From the NCBI GenBank assembly GCA_050084515.1, contig CM114272.1, positions 26,226,001 to 26,290,000 on the forward strand: a stretch of DNA of 64,000 nt, given 5' to 3'. The notes beneath the pieces are model-generated. The model worked only from the letters and a program-made list of their open reading frames with translations, had not been told where the DNA came from and searched no databases. The DNA comes from Blasia pusilla (Eukaryota > Marchantiophyta > Marchantiopsida > Blasiales). Below, in pieces: positions 1 to 12,200 of the stretch (positions within the stretch are counted from its first letter, which is position 1; each line of letters starts with the position of its first letter). The position numbers and the translations under genes are program-made.

Positions 1-2880
1 TGATAGTTTCTAATTACAAAATTTAAAAAATCATCCTCACTTTGAATTATATTAATAAAATGGAAATGCGTTTAGGATTTTGTAATGAAAGGGATTATCA
101 CTATATTATTATTGCATATTTATAACTTTGCACCCCTTGATCCCTTAACAAGCATAAAATGAGTCATAGAGGTTGGAAGTTATTGGATATAGATGACCAA
201 TGCAATCACCACATTAAATTTTGGAGTCTACTATTTCAATAGAATATGGAATGCATTCTTAGAGTAGATTATTAAATTATATTTTTAATAAATATTGTGG
301 AACATCTTAAGGTTTCATAATTTATTGAGGTTGATTCATACTTTCATTACATGTTCTCCATTCAAAATAGAGTGCCTAATTTTGAGTTATGAATAATATA
401 TAAAGACTAAAGATATAAAAGATTAAATATTTTGGATTAATTTATGTAGATGTCAAACTTAAGGATAGATTTGTATCTTGCTTGTGCATTGTGTAAAAAA
501 ATCCCAAATTTATCTGCATGAAGATATTTTCTTATTGATTGAATGCACACCATGCTACAACTTATAGATCTTTTTTCGTGAGTTAATTGTATAGTAGTTA
601 TAAACTTAAGATGAACTTTTTTAATTAATGCACTACAAATACGAAGAGCTTGTAGGAGGATAATGAATACATATAGACTATTTTTTGCATTAGCACTAGT
701 TGAAAGATGAAAAAAAGAAGTAAGAAGGAATTTAATGTGGATATAGGCTACATACATTTTTCTCTAAGAAATCTTCAAAAAAATTTATTATAGGAGGGAG
801 AAAATAAAACGAAATAAATATTTAATAAAGGATAAATTCACCATAAATTATTCACTTTGACTTTCATTATATTGCTAAATTAAAGGTAGACTTGAACTTC
901 CAATATAAAAGAGGAAGAGAAAAATGCAACATTTCATATGTATATGAAGTATTACTAAAACGACACTACAGCATGTAAGCCTTGGATGACGAGGTTGCAA
1001 AATACAAGTTGTTCTTCTGCAAAATTCTCAACCCTACGATAAAGATTCATGGACCATCCGATGCGTTCAAATAATTTATGTCCTTTTCAAAACAAGTACT
1101 TCCCCTTGTTAGTATTAATGGTCTCCCTAATGGATCGTTCTTCTCCATACTATATTCTTGTTTTTGCCCGCTAAGCTCTTTTTCTTCTCGTTCTGTTGCC
1201 CAGGAAGTTGTAAGTTACATCATGTTGCCCACCATGTTAGTCTTTGCCATTGTTTCTTCCCACCGTAATAGTTAGAAACTTGAAACCCAAGTGAGCAATA
1301 CACGGGGAATTTGTAGAACATATCTAGTAAACATATAACTTCATACTAGTAACTTCATATTAGTAACCATACTAGTTTTTTCCAAGGGTTAAGGCTTGTA
1401 AGATTATCTATCGACCATATTTGTCTTGTCTCGTATTACCCGTGTCTCTCTTAAAAAACCAAAATTAAAGGTATTTATATTTGTTGGTTATTAGCATTCA
1501 TTTACAAATTATCTTAATGATAATAAGGAAGAGGATTACTATTTGTTCAAGTTATGTCTAAAACAATGAAGACATTTTTAAATAGTACGTGTGGTTATAA
1601 TTATAAACTAGTGTCCTTAGATATTTTGAATGGTGGTTGTTTAAAGATAATTTTTTTTCATATATCGCACCATTGAATATATTTGTTTGTTTAATGTTAA
1701 GATCATGTTATAATTAGTAAAATTGATTGATTTATTGAAAACTTTTACATTACTTTTTGCTGGTGTGATATGAGAAAGTAAACCATAATTTAAACTATTT
1801 TCAACCTTATGAATTGAGGGAAGATAAGGGATAAAGGAAGAAAAAGCGAGATAAATTTCTACATAACATCACATACTTGTGATCAAGTTTCAAAATTTAA
1901 TTCATTCAAAAAATTTCCAAGAAGAGTTTTAAGAAAATTTCTATTTTCTTTGGGAAATAATATCTTATAATTGTGGATGCTACTCAAGGCTTGTGAGGTG
2001 CTAATAAGCGTGAAGTAGCTTATCAGGTGAAATAATGATTTGAGAGGTAAGATAATTTTGAGTTTTGAAAAAGGCAAAGAGAGAAAATAACAACTTTCAA
2101 GAGGGATGTGCTTCAAAATGCATGTTTTTTCCTTACTCGTTAAATTCTTAATAAAAGAGAAGTTGAGAGCTAGCGAATTTTGAAGACGATAAGGTAATGG
2201 ATGAGATAATAATTTTTGAACAAGGGAGGAAATTGAAAGTTGTAAATTTCAAACAAGTAAGGGCTCTACAAGGATATTTTTTGAAGTGGTATTATTTTTG
2301 ACAAGAGAGCGAGATAAGGAGGTTTAGGAGCTCTTGTTGCCCCTCCCTTGTCTATTTTGAGGGATGACAAAAAAATGGCCCATGTTTGGAGATAGAGGAA
2401 GGGCCCATCAATCTCCAACCATTATGTTTTGTTTGGATCTCCCCATCTTTGTCCCTAAGATGTTGTGAGGAAATGAGATAGCTAATCTACATAGGATAGG
2501 AGGTCGGGGAAGACAAAAGCAGAATGAGAGGATACCGACAAACCATGTCTATATTCCTTTTAAGAGTATGTGTATAAAAATGATAGAGAAAAATAATACG
2601 TTTAGTGGGTGCTTGGATGATCATGGAAAATAAGGAGGTGGAATGACCCTCTACTCTATCATGAGAAGAGGTATGACATTGGAAGGTGTCTTCTTCCTCT
2701 AACTGGAAGAGAACAAAATGGATGGTGTTGGATTCTCAACATGCACTTCTTTGAGCACCATTAATCTAATCGGCCCCTTGTATGAGGAGGAGCCTAGATT
2801 GATGGTTCCGACTTAGACGTCGAAGAAATCATAGTAATATGACGTAGGTGGTTTATGGAGTAGCGTTATTAGGATTATCT
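1..2880. other. AT-rich DNA without a recognised gene
   Basis: This stretch is strongly AT-rich, and the open frames in it are short, overlap on both strands and show no conserved domain. I see no splice-linked exons that continue one another. It is most likely repeat-derived intergenic DNA. A decayed gene cannot be excluded by eye. Confidence 0.6.
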
Positions 2881-4090
2881 AACCCTATATTGCATCAGGG
2901 TGCGGGGCACCCTGATGCGTCGCGGGGGTCTGGGTGGGCAGCCCCCGAGAAGTATTGTCTATTAATAGAAACGAAGAAAAATAGGTAAAAAACCCTAGTT
3001 TCTCGAGTAGTGAAATAGTCGGGAGCCGCAGCGATAGCGCATTCTCGTATGTCGAGTTATCTCCATGTTCAGATTCCATCGAAGCTCTTATGTGAGCTCA
3101 CGTACGGACTAGACCATTTTGTATCTCTAAGTTTTGTAAGGATTTCAGTGATTTCCTCACTTTTTGTTTTCTCATAGACGGGTTATCTATGGAAGGCGGG
3201 AGAGTGTTAGCGATTGTGTTTGAGTGAATCTATAAAGTGCAAAATTGTCTTAAACCTTAATTGCAAGTACATATTTGGTTGTGAGTTAGGATGATGTTAA
3301 GGAGACAACTCAAGTGACTAGCCATCCCATTCTGTTCAAGCTTGGGTGAGAAAAAAAGGGGAGGGACGAGATTCCCCTAAAAAAATGATATGCGTCTCTA
3401 AACACTCAAGATCGTGCAATTTCTTCTCCAAGGGGACCAAGCGAACGTTGTCATGCGCTTACACATTGCTACACAATATACATAATTGTCACCCAACATA
3501 TACACAAACACGCACGATCCCATGCTTACTCATGACATCCAAACAACGGGGCGAGAAGTACATAAATATCTCCAATTGAATCAAGTAGATCTCACACCAA
3601 ACTCTCCATGGTGTGCACTCTATCTCATGTCAAACCAAACCCACTCTCCTAATGAGAAGCTTGGGTTACACACACAAGGCAAGGAGGACCATAGCTCCGC
3701 TGCCTCATGCCAAGAGGTTTAACAAAGAGAGAACGAGCTCTCAAGCTCACTCTCTCTAGGAGATATATCCCCTTCCCTCTCCTAAGCTCTTTCCTCAGTA
3801 ACCTATGCTTGCATGTCACCTCCTTGGTTCTTAACCTGCTGTAGCGGGTTAAGGGCCACTTCCCAAAATGGGAAGTCAACTATACTCCCAATGGAAACTT
3901 ACTCGAAACAATAAGAAAAAAAATATATATATATGGCTCCAAATGAGCCAAAATGAAGGGGAAACCTGCTCTCTCAGGTTACCCGTGGTCATAGCAAATC
4001 ATCCTCGACCTGTTGAGGCTGTCATCCAATATCTCAGATGGCGCTCTACTAGATCTATCCTAAAAGTCATGACAACATGTAAATAGTTGG
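2881..4090. repeat. LTR-like relic with hairpins
   Basis: This GC-richer patch in AT-rich surroundings starts with a perfect 12-bp inverted repeat (2892-2903 and 2907-2918, 3-base loop). A second short GC-rich stem-loop follows near 2920-2950. Around 3460-3560 there is a segment shared with 48.07-48.14 kb, and it is similar in layout to the tail of the Ty3 element at 60.9 and 61.5 kb. Such compact stem-loops and dispersed copies are typical of retrotransposon LTRs. I could not find LTR ends or a target-site duplication, so this is a tentative call. Confidence 0.35.
2892..2918. repeat. perfect 12-bp inverted repeat, 3-base loop
   Basis: The arm at 2892-2903 (GCATCAGGGTGC) is the exact reverse complement of the arm at 2907-2918, around a GGG loop. 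It lies inside the LTR-like patch. Confidence 0.9.
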
Positions 4091-4723
4091 ATGTTAACTA
4101 CCCAAGTCAATCGGAAGTCATCCACTTATAAGTTTATAAGATTTGAAGGTGGGATATTCTTTTGGGAGCTAACAAGGAGGAATAGAGGACGAGACTCAAC
4201 CACGAATTATCTATGAAAAGTATATTTTCTTCAAGATATTTTTTAAATATGGGAAAATATTGATTTTTTAATAATTACAAGGAGTTATGTTTGATCAAAT
4301 TCGGAAATTATACTATGCTCAAGGGAGTTTTTTCTCGATCTGATAACACCATAATAAACATGGGCCCAAGAATATACATCGATTGTGCATACTTAGAGAT
4401 TGAGTAATATATTTAATAATGGTCAATTTATGTAGGTTAGAAGTTTTGATCATGCAAAGGAAAAAATCCCTTATGCCATCATTTGCAAAGGATTTCAAAG
4501 AATATCATTGTTTTTTTTGTGCTAAGTTGTGATGCTATGTATCACACTTGAGTTCGTACTAGTCTCAAGTTAGTTGGCGAGATATATCTATAGCTCCATA
4601 CGGTTTTGATGTTCTACAAATTACAAGTGTTGGGAAGAAGAAGTGACCCACTCTCATAAGATGGAGATTTCTCCTCCTCAACCAAAATACTACCCAATTC
4701 GGTAGACGATATTTTATAGTGTA
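4091..4723. other. no recognised feature
   Basis: This is AT-rich sequence between the LTR-like relic and a small Helitron. I see no coding frame worth reporting. Confidence 0.5.
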
Positions 4724-5081
4724 CTAGTGTGTTGCTCGTGCTATGCACGGGTGATGGGAAATTGGTTTTACCCCGTTGTCGTCGCATGTCTTTCCCCTCT
4801 TAACTTAACTACCCCTTTACCATAATTATCTCAATTAAATTGACACGTGTCTTAAGCTCCATTAAGAGCTTGTCTTCTCCGAGTATCAACACCAAGAGGA
4901 GGGCTTATGTAACCCCATCATATGGTAATAATAGTGATAGGTAAGTCTTTTCTAATAAACCTCCGAAAGTTCCGAAGTGACATTTTAACTTAATTTCCAA
5001 CGACTTCATTAGTTGAAAGGGTCACATTTGGAGGTGTTTGCAAAATGAAAGGGCACTCTCCAATAATAAGAAGAATATAGA
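4724..5081 (-). mobile_element. non-autonomous Helitron, 358 bp
   Basis: Read on the minus strand, the element begins TCTATATTC at 5081 and ends CTAG at 4727-4724. It is flanked by A on the 5' side (complement of 5082) and T on the 3' side (complement of 4723), as expected for Helitron insertion between A and T without target duplication. A short hairpin (CGTGC, TAT loop, GCACG; 4737-4749) lies about 9 bases before the CTAG, which is the canonical Helitron 3' terminus. The first 60 bases resemble the starts of the elements at 21364 and 45889 (GGAGAGTGC, then TTTGCAAACACC). It encodes nothing. Confidence 0.8.
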
Positions 5082-8000
5082 TCGCATGATCGAAATTTGT
5101 CCTTCAAATGAGATAAGGTTATTTTGCGCAATCGACACAAGACGGTATGGAGGCTGGCCGCGAGGTGTGTTCGTTGACATATCCTTCCGGCGCTAATTTA
5201 GGATTTAGAATTCTTGGACGGAGTCGTTATTAAAATCGGTGGACACATTGCGGAGCGTTCGCTCCAACAATAACAACAACAGCAGCCACCCGCTGTTGTT
5301 GGCAAAGAAACGACGAGACCCTGAGCGGGAGACGCCATCTAAAACGAAGTGAAGTGCAGTGCAGTGGGGGGGGAACAGTTTGACGAGCGTGTGCTTTTGG
5401 AAAGGAAGAAGCGAGAGTTGTATGGAATTGTCCTCGTCCAATCTAATTTATTGGATTGCGGTGTGTGGATTGCGACTGACCAGGAAGATCGTGTGGAAGA
5501 GAAGAGAAGAACAGGGACCGAGAGCCAGCGAATGGCGCCCGAATAGGGTGTGGCGAAAGTGCCAGTGGTTGCGGAGCGCCGTTAGGCGGGGGGCGCTGTA
5601 GGTCGACCTCTTGGCGGTAGTGTAGTAGTAGGGACTAAAAGGGGGGCTAGTTTAGTTGGAGATGACCGAGGTCCCTAGAAGTTCACGTCCCTTTGTTCGA
5701 TGGCGTGCCGCACGACAGCTTCCCGCCATGTGGCGACCCTCGTGTAATTGAATTTATTATTGCCGCCCTGGACTCTCCGCGCTGGCTGGGACGGGCTGGA
5801 GCCGGTGGTCGTCCACTAGATGCCTCAAGGCAGTCCGGTGCTCCACCTCGTGAAGGGGCCTGGTGACCGGGCCGTTATGTAGCTCGCCGAGGATTCTGAC
5901 GGCTGAGATCCCATCATCGGCATACGATCTTCGTTCGCGGATCTCGTTCGGGTCCCGAGAGCTGGGCCGTCGGATGGAGAAATCGCAGGAGTCGTTCGTT
6001 ACTTCATTTATGCTAAAGGAAGAGTGCCGCCTTCTCGAGACGCTCTTCCCCCCCGCGGCAGCATGGCCGGGAACGTGGCTGGAGGATGCCGGGAATATGG
6101 AATGGGTAGCCGGCGGGCACGAGCCAACGGCGAGGAAACCCTGCCCGCCTGCCGCCGTAGATGCGCCGAGATCTTACTAACTCCGAATGGTAAAGGTCGG
6201 TAAAACATTGTCGTCACTGTTTTGTCAGGGTTTTGGTAGGGTTTTACTCCAAGGGGGGGAATCGACGGTCGAAAGGGAGACGATAGCGCTTTCCCGCCAA
6301 AACACGGGGAGTGTTAATGAGGGTTAAGGACGGGAGTAAAGTGGGCGGGAAGGTGAAAGAGGCTGGGACGTAGAAATGAAGAGAGGGGTTGGGGGGTTTG
6401 AAAGTTTGAAAATAGATTTGCCGGTGAACTTTAAATTTGAATGTTTGAAAGTTAGAGGAAGGGCAAGTAAAGTTCTTCTTTAGAACGACCGGAACCGCCG
6501 GTCCGCCGCAACGGGGAAAGGAACCGGTCAGCCGGTGAACCCTTGCCGCTCTCCTCGAACCCTCACCCGGGCCCCTCGAAGCCCTTCTCAGCCTACCTTC
6601 TTTCCCTGTCGCCTCCCACTTTGCCACTCTTGTTCTGGCCTTCAATTCCCTTCTTTCGCCTTGCCTTTCCTTTCCTTGCCTTACCCCTTCACGTCTCTCT
6701 GTCGCTTCCTTCGGTGTTCATAGGCTCGTTGCCTCTGCTCGTGGCAGAGTGTGTGTTCTATACACACAAATCACTGCTTGCGATTTGACTCGACCTTCTA
6801 TCTTTCGTGTTGGGAAAGGGTCTCTCCCTTTCTGCTGTAGGTGTCATATCGTCTACCCTCTTCTTTGTTGCGGCGCCTCTGTGTCGGTAGAGTCTCGGGG
6901 CTGTACGCCTTGCCGTGCCTTTGGTCATTCACAGGTGCTGAAGAGAATCAACGCCTACCGCCGCCGCATTTCACTGCAATCCAATCAGGTGAGATATCAC
7001 TTTACGTGCTCTTTTTCTTCGTGGTTTACAATTTCTAGAGATAACACAAGCATCAGTGTGAACCCCGTGTCGCCTTTTGGTTCCTTACGCTATCTGTTAT
7101 TGTCTTCTGTAAAGCCTGTGCAACGGTGGGAGGGTCTGGAGATATCCTCTCCCTTTGCTCCTCGCCGTGTCGTTCTTTTCCACCTCTAGTAGGTGTATTC
7201 ATTTGGAATTGGCGCATTTCTCCCGTACCAACTTCTACTGGTTAGCCGGGTTGATTGTGTGCTGAAAGCTCGTTTTCGTCACTTCCTACGCTGCGTCCCG
7301 GAGTTTAGAAGACTGAATGTCCATTTCTTCACTCGTGTTGTGTGCAACGTTCGCTCCGGACGGGATTTTCTTAGAGAAGTTGTTAGGATTTTATTTGAAA
7401 CGACGATTTGAAGATCGTGAAACTTGCCTTTGTCTGGCTGTTGTACTCAGACCTTTGAGAAATAGCTACCCCTCTAGAGTACATGAAATTGAACTCATAG
7501 GTATCACGGAAGTTCGCGCTGAAACTGGACAGATGTCTGGAGTGTTGCGCAGATGTATTCTCTCCATTAATGGTTAATGTTGTTTTTCCTGTTTTTTATT
7601 TCTGTAATCAACTTTTTTTTGCCTCTTAATTGACTAGCTTCATGTCGAGCTCATGCTGATATGTTTGTGGTGGGAAGAATGCCAGAGAGCATGATCCTAG
7701 AGCATAGCAGTTATCTTTCGACCCTTTTGAGAACCAGTTGCTCTTCCCGCTTGATAAGTCTTGAGTTTAATGGCGTTGAGGACTTATCTCGCTTACCTGC
7801 TGCCGTATAATTCAGGACTAAGACAAGCCAGCCACGTCTGCACCCATTTTTCTACAGATCTTAATATAATTGCTTGTGCTTTCAGGAGAATCACGTAGAG
7901 GGGCCTTCGCGTACAGTGCAAATGTGCATTCACACCTGATATCACGTCACCTCTAGGAGAAACCTAGGTCTGTAGATTTTCTGTACTTATGGTCTCCCAG

Positions 8001-8116
8001 TATTTTGTGTAGTGACCTCCTTGATTTTCTCCGTACAAAGTTCCAAAATTCCGATTTTTTTAGACTCTTGACTTGTTTTAACTCTGAATTTATGCAGTGC
8101 ACGTCAGTCGTTCACA
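5082..8116. promoter_or_regulatory. GC-richer upstream region of the HMGB gene
   Basis: Composition shifts from AT-rich to GC-richer at about 5.13 kb and stays so to the HMGB start codon. Overlapping open frames occur on both strands, but none has a recognisable domain, so I read them as chance frames in GC-rich DNA. Pyrimidine-rich sequence at about 6540-6720 would suit a transcription start and 5' leader, and a leader intron is possible between there and 8116. I cannot fix a TATA box or start site. An unrecognised gene in 5.2-6.2 kb remains possible. Confidence 0.35.
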
Positions 8117-9261
8117 ATGAAGGATGCTGGAAAGGCAAAGAAAGGAGCTAACACGAGGATCGTCAAAGAGAAGACCAGCAAGATTGTGGACAAGTATGTC
8201 AATCTTGTTATCTATGTCTCATGTATTTATTGCTACCATCTGATTCGGCAACGTTGTAACTCTTGCTTATCTTGTCTCCTGCTTTGTTATGCCCAGGGAT
8301 ATAAAGAAGAGGAAGCCTGTGGTGAAAGAAGCCAAGCCCAAGAAAACTAGGAAGTCGAAGAAGGCCACCAAGGCTGCCAAGGATCCAAACCAACCTAAGA
8401 GGCCACCCACGGCTTTTTTCATTTTTCTGTATGTATTCAGTTTTTACCGTATTTTGTCCCATCGAGTCTCATGTTTACAGGACATATCCAATGCCTAGCT
8501 TAAGACTCTCATCACTTGACGTTCTCCTTTTTTGCAGTGATGAGTTCAGGAAATCTTTCAAGGAGGACCACCCGGAGGCCAAAGGTGTAGCGGTGGTACG
8601 TTTCCAGAACCGAGGCAGGGCTTCTTTTGATCCTTAAGCGGTGACCTAGATGAGCCATACTGTGTAACTTGTACTTATTTTTGGTGGCGTATGCAGGTTG
8701 GCAAGGCTGGAGGAGAGAAGTGGAAAGACATGTCTGATTTTGTACGTCTCCCGACTTCATCCTTTATGTATTGCATCACTTTCTTCACATGATCTTAGCT
8801 CACGATTTTGTGCTAATACGTCGTTCATTCTGAGCAGGAGAAGGGACCTTATATCGCTAAGGCACAACAAAAGAAGCAAGAGTATGACAAGTCTATGAGT
8901 GCTTACAACAAGCAGAAGCAGGTATGTGAATCTTTACGGTATTTGTTGGAAATTCCATGGCTACATCAGTTTTCCGTCTTTAACTCGTGATTTGAAACCT
9001 TAAATGAGTCTTATCGTCTGGTCCAGGATGATGAGGAGGATGACGAAGGAACTCCGGAGGAGTCTGACAAGTCAAAGTCAGAGATCAATGATGAAGATGA
9101 AGAGGGATCAGAGGTACGCATCACATCCAGCTTTCTGAGTCTCGAGGTCTTTCATTAAGCAGAGATTCATTGTGTGTACTGTATGTATGTATGTATGTAT
9201 GGTACTAAGGCTTTTGGATGGATTGTTTTCTCAGGAAGAGGACGAAGACCTAGAGGATTAG
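8117..9261 (+). CDS. HMGB: HMG-box chromatin protein (plant HMGB type)
   Basis: This is a non-sequence-specific DNA-bending protein of chromatin with a single HMG box. Exons: 8117-8193, 8297-8428, 8538-8595, 8697-8741, 8838-8921, 9027-9113, 9235-9261. All introns are GT-AG and the joined frame gives 169 aa. Residues 1-54 are Lys-rich and basic. The HMG box runs from about 56 to 128 (PNQPKRPPTAFFIFL, then WKDMSDFEKGPY). The C-terminus from residue 133 is an acidic Asp/Glu tail. This basic-box-acidic layout and the length match plant HMGB proteins, which bind linker or distorted DNA in the nucleus. The first ATG follows a non-coding leader and starts the basic domain, so I chose it. Intron 6 carries a short GTAT repeat. 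The exact paralogue within the family is not assigned. Confidence 0.95.
9180..9201 (+). repeat. GTAT microsatellite in HMGB intron 6
   Basis: Four to five GTAT units sit within the last HMGB intron, outside coding sequence. Confidence 0.85.
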
Positions 9262-12200
9262 AGCTGATGGAGGAATGCTGTCTGCAGTCTTAGGTGAAGT
9301 GCTTCTTACCCTGATATTCCGAGCCGATTCTTCCTTCCATTCCCTGCTCAGAAGAAAGGTGTATCACATGTAAGATGTAGTCACAATTGAATGTATGTAT
9401 ATTGCATCACTCATTCTGAACTGACTTTGATCTCCCTTCAGGTTAGGGAGAAGGGCCTGACTATTCAGGAGAGAGTTGATCAACAACTCGTTTTGTAAAT
9501 GCATTTCAGTTCCGTCAGTTGGGCTAGAGAGCACTGGAATCAGTTAATTGTCAGGAGTAGGTGTAGCAAAGGCCATTGTACATTAGAAGTAGCGGTGGTT
9601 TTGAGACTAGGCAGTATCAAGCAGGCTTGATAAATGTGTATCATGCTCAAATTGCCGTGCTCTTTGATCTGAGACCTCACAACAAAAGTCAACTCTGGGT
9701 CTTCACTTTACAAGAGCATGTCCTAGCTTTGGGAGCGAAACTTGGTTAATCATGTCAAAGAGGAGGGCCTCGGTTGTGCATGGAGAGGAAATGTGGGTTT
9801 TGGAATCTCCGAGTTTATATGCGCCCAGGCCATGTTGGGTTCTTTGACAGGGTTGATTGTAAGCTCGTTATTCATGTACACAGGGTATCAGCATGGTTTC
9901 CATTTCCTTGGCTTGAATTCATTTGTGTAAAGCTTGGAAAAGCTGCTCTGAAATAAATTTGAGCCACTTACTATAAAGCTTGATCAAACAATTGACTAAA
10001 GAAAACTTTGTGGAATGTAGTTCTGTAGTATCTGGGAATGGCCTGGTAAGCTAAATAGCCAATCGCGAAATTGTGATCCAGTTCTATCTCGCGAAGAATT
10101 CTCTCGGAAGTGGAAGATATGTCTCCAAGATGTCCCTCGCGAATGGGCAAAGGTTCGCACTTTAATATTTTAATAGAAAATATTACCGTTTTCTTGCTTG
10201 ATTAATCCGAGAGGTAGAGCCCTACATAGGTTACTCAAACCAAGCTATTACCAACAAAAAGCAACTCACACCAGAGAAGGTTTAAAGAAGTTTTTAGATT
10301 GGTCGGTGTAAACCGTCCGTATTATCTTAAGTGAGATTTAATGTCGTCTGATACATGCACACGAGTAAGGTTGGCAAGTTGCAGCGATGTCCGTTGGACA
10401 ATATCCTCGTTGAAGGATCTTCTTGACTTGATGCATCAAGAAGATTACATAGTGCAGATTCTCCACTGTTATCGAAAGATATTTCTCTTCGTGTCCTGTT
10501 CTACACATGCTGGTCCAATCTTAGTCCTCCCCTTCGTCGGTTGTGCATAATCAGATATCACGAAGGGTCCCGTGGGGAGAGGATGCCAGCGCATCGCTAT
10601 CGCGTACCCACCTCATTTCCTTCCACACCTTGTCGCATCCTTTCGTAGGTGCCGATAGCCGCATCAGGAGATTGGCTAGATGCTACATGGCAGGTTAAAG
10701 AGGAATGATGGAGAGGCCGAAGCAAGCGTCCATACCAAACAGAGCAATCGACGACTGCAGGGAAGGCGCGTAGACGTCCCGAATGTGCGTCGTGGCAGGG
10801 ATCCCCGATCCGAAGCTTCCGCTACCTCACCCCTCTGAGAACAAGTCCTGCGAGGAGGAAAAAGCCTTCTCCTAAGGCTGGGTGTCCCGCAACCCGTGAA
10901 GGAGGTGAATTTCACATTGACGTATTTTCGCCATAACTTCCTACTGTACCCGTTACGTCAGGCTCGGTGCGTGCCTCCATCCATCGCGGAGTGTGTAAGT
11001 TTCGGGACGCGATGAGCGAGCCTGACTCTCCCTTCAGTACGCCTTCTGTGGACCGTGAACGTAGATCCTTTCGATCGCTCCGTACCTTTTGGCAAACCCT
11101 AACTGCCTTTAACCCATAGCCGCAACTGATCTTGGCTCACTTTCAAGAACGACCTCTCCTCACCGGCGTCACCAAGACCACTTCCAGTCACCGTGTAGGG
11201 TTGACCGGTTGCTACCGGCTCATGCCGAACAAACGCTTTAGGTAACCGGCTGACCAAAGTCGCATGTTCTACACCCCATGAGGCAGCGACCTCTAGCATT
11301 CACCATACGATCTTTAAGATCCAGCGGCGTATATCGTGACGATATTGTGTGGTGTTGGTGCAGGTGCAAACGGGAAAGGCGACGTGAAGGCTGAAGGGCG
11401 GGCCTTGTACATTCAACGGGAAGCGTGAATTGAAGGCTGAAGGGCACGCCCATTGCATTCAATGGGAAGGGCGAGTGACGGGAAGATGGAAGGAGGCGGG
11501 CGTGGCGGAAGGTGGCGTATAGGGTATTATTGTAGAAAAGAAGGCGAAGGAAAGGGAATGGGTAGAGATCATGACAATGCGATGCGATGATGCCAGCGAG
11601 GAGATTGCCTCGCCTTTCTTTCTTTAAGGCAGGCCAGCCAGCCAGTGCAGGAGTAGCAGGTGCGTTATCTTCTCCCCATTTTCTTTCGGTTCCTCCCTCC
11701 CCGAGAGAAAGAAAGACTTACATCGTGGGTATTTCTCAGGCCTCGCTTGACATCACAGGTGTTTAGGGCCTTATATTACTCGGGCGTCAGCGGTGGCGAT
11801 GTACTCCGCCCCCACCTCCATTAAGGCGGGGCTTATGATATCTTTCGACGGCCCCGGTGTTTTTTGTTAGGCCAGCCGGTAGTTTCTAAAACTTCCCGAC
11901 AGGTGAAAAAGTACTCGTGAGAGAACTGGCCCGGGAAAATCAATATGCGGTGGAACGCGGGGAAAAAACCGGTGAGACTTCAGAGCTTCGCATTCGGGCC
12001 CCTAGTCGGTCGGGGAAACACGGGTTTGGTTGGGAAATCCACTGTTCCACGGACGACTTATTCAAGGCATATAAGCCTTCTTTTCGGGGGTGGATTATTT
12101 AATCACTGACCCCTGCTGCGAATCTGCCTTGCTTTCCTGATCATCACTGACTGTATTATTAGCACTATATCGGCGTTGGCCGCATTTCTACTCCGAAACC

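Noticed and set aside
5205-6723. Overlapping open frames of 60-133 codons in the GC-rich region before HMGB
   Set aside because: They overlap on both strands, show no domain, and are expected by chance in GC-rich DNA with few stops.
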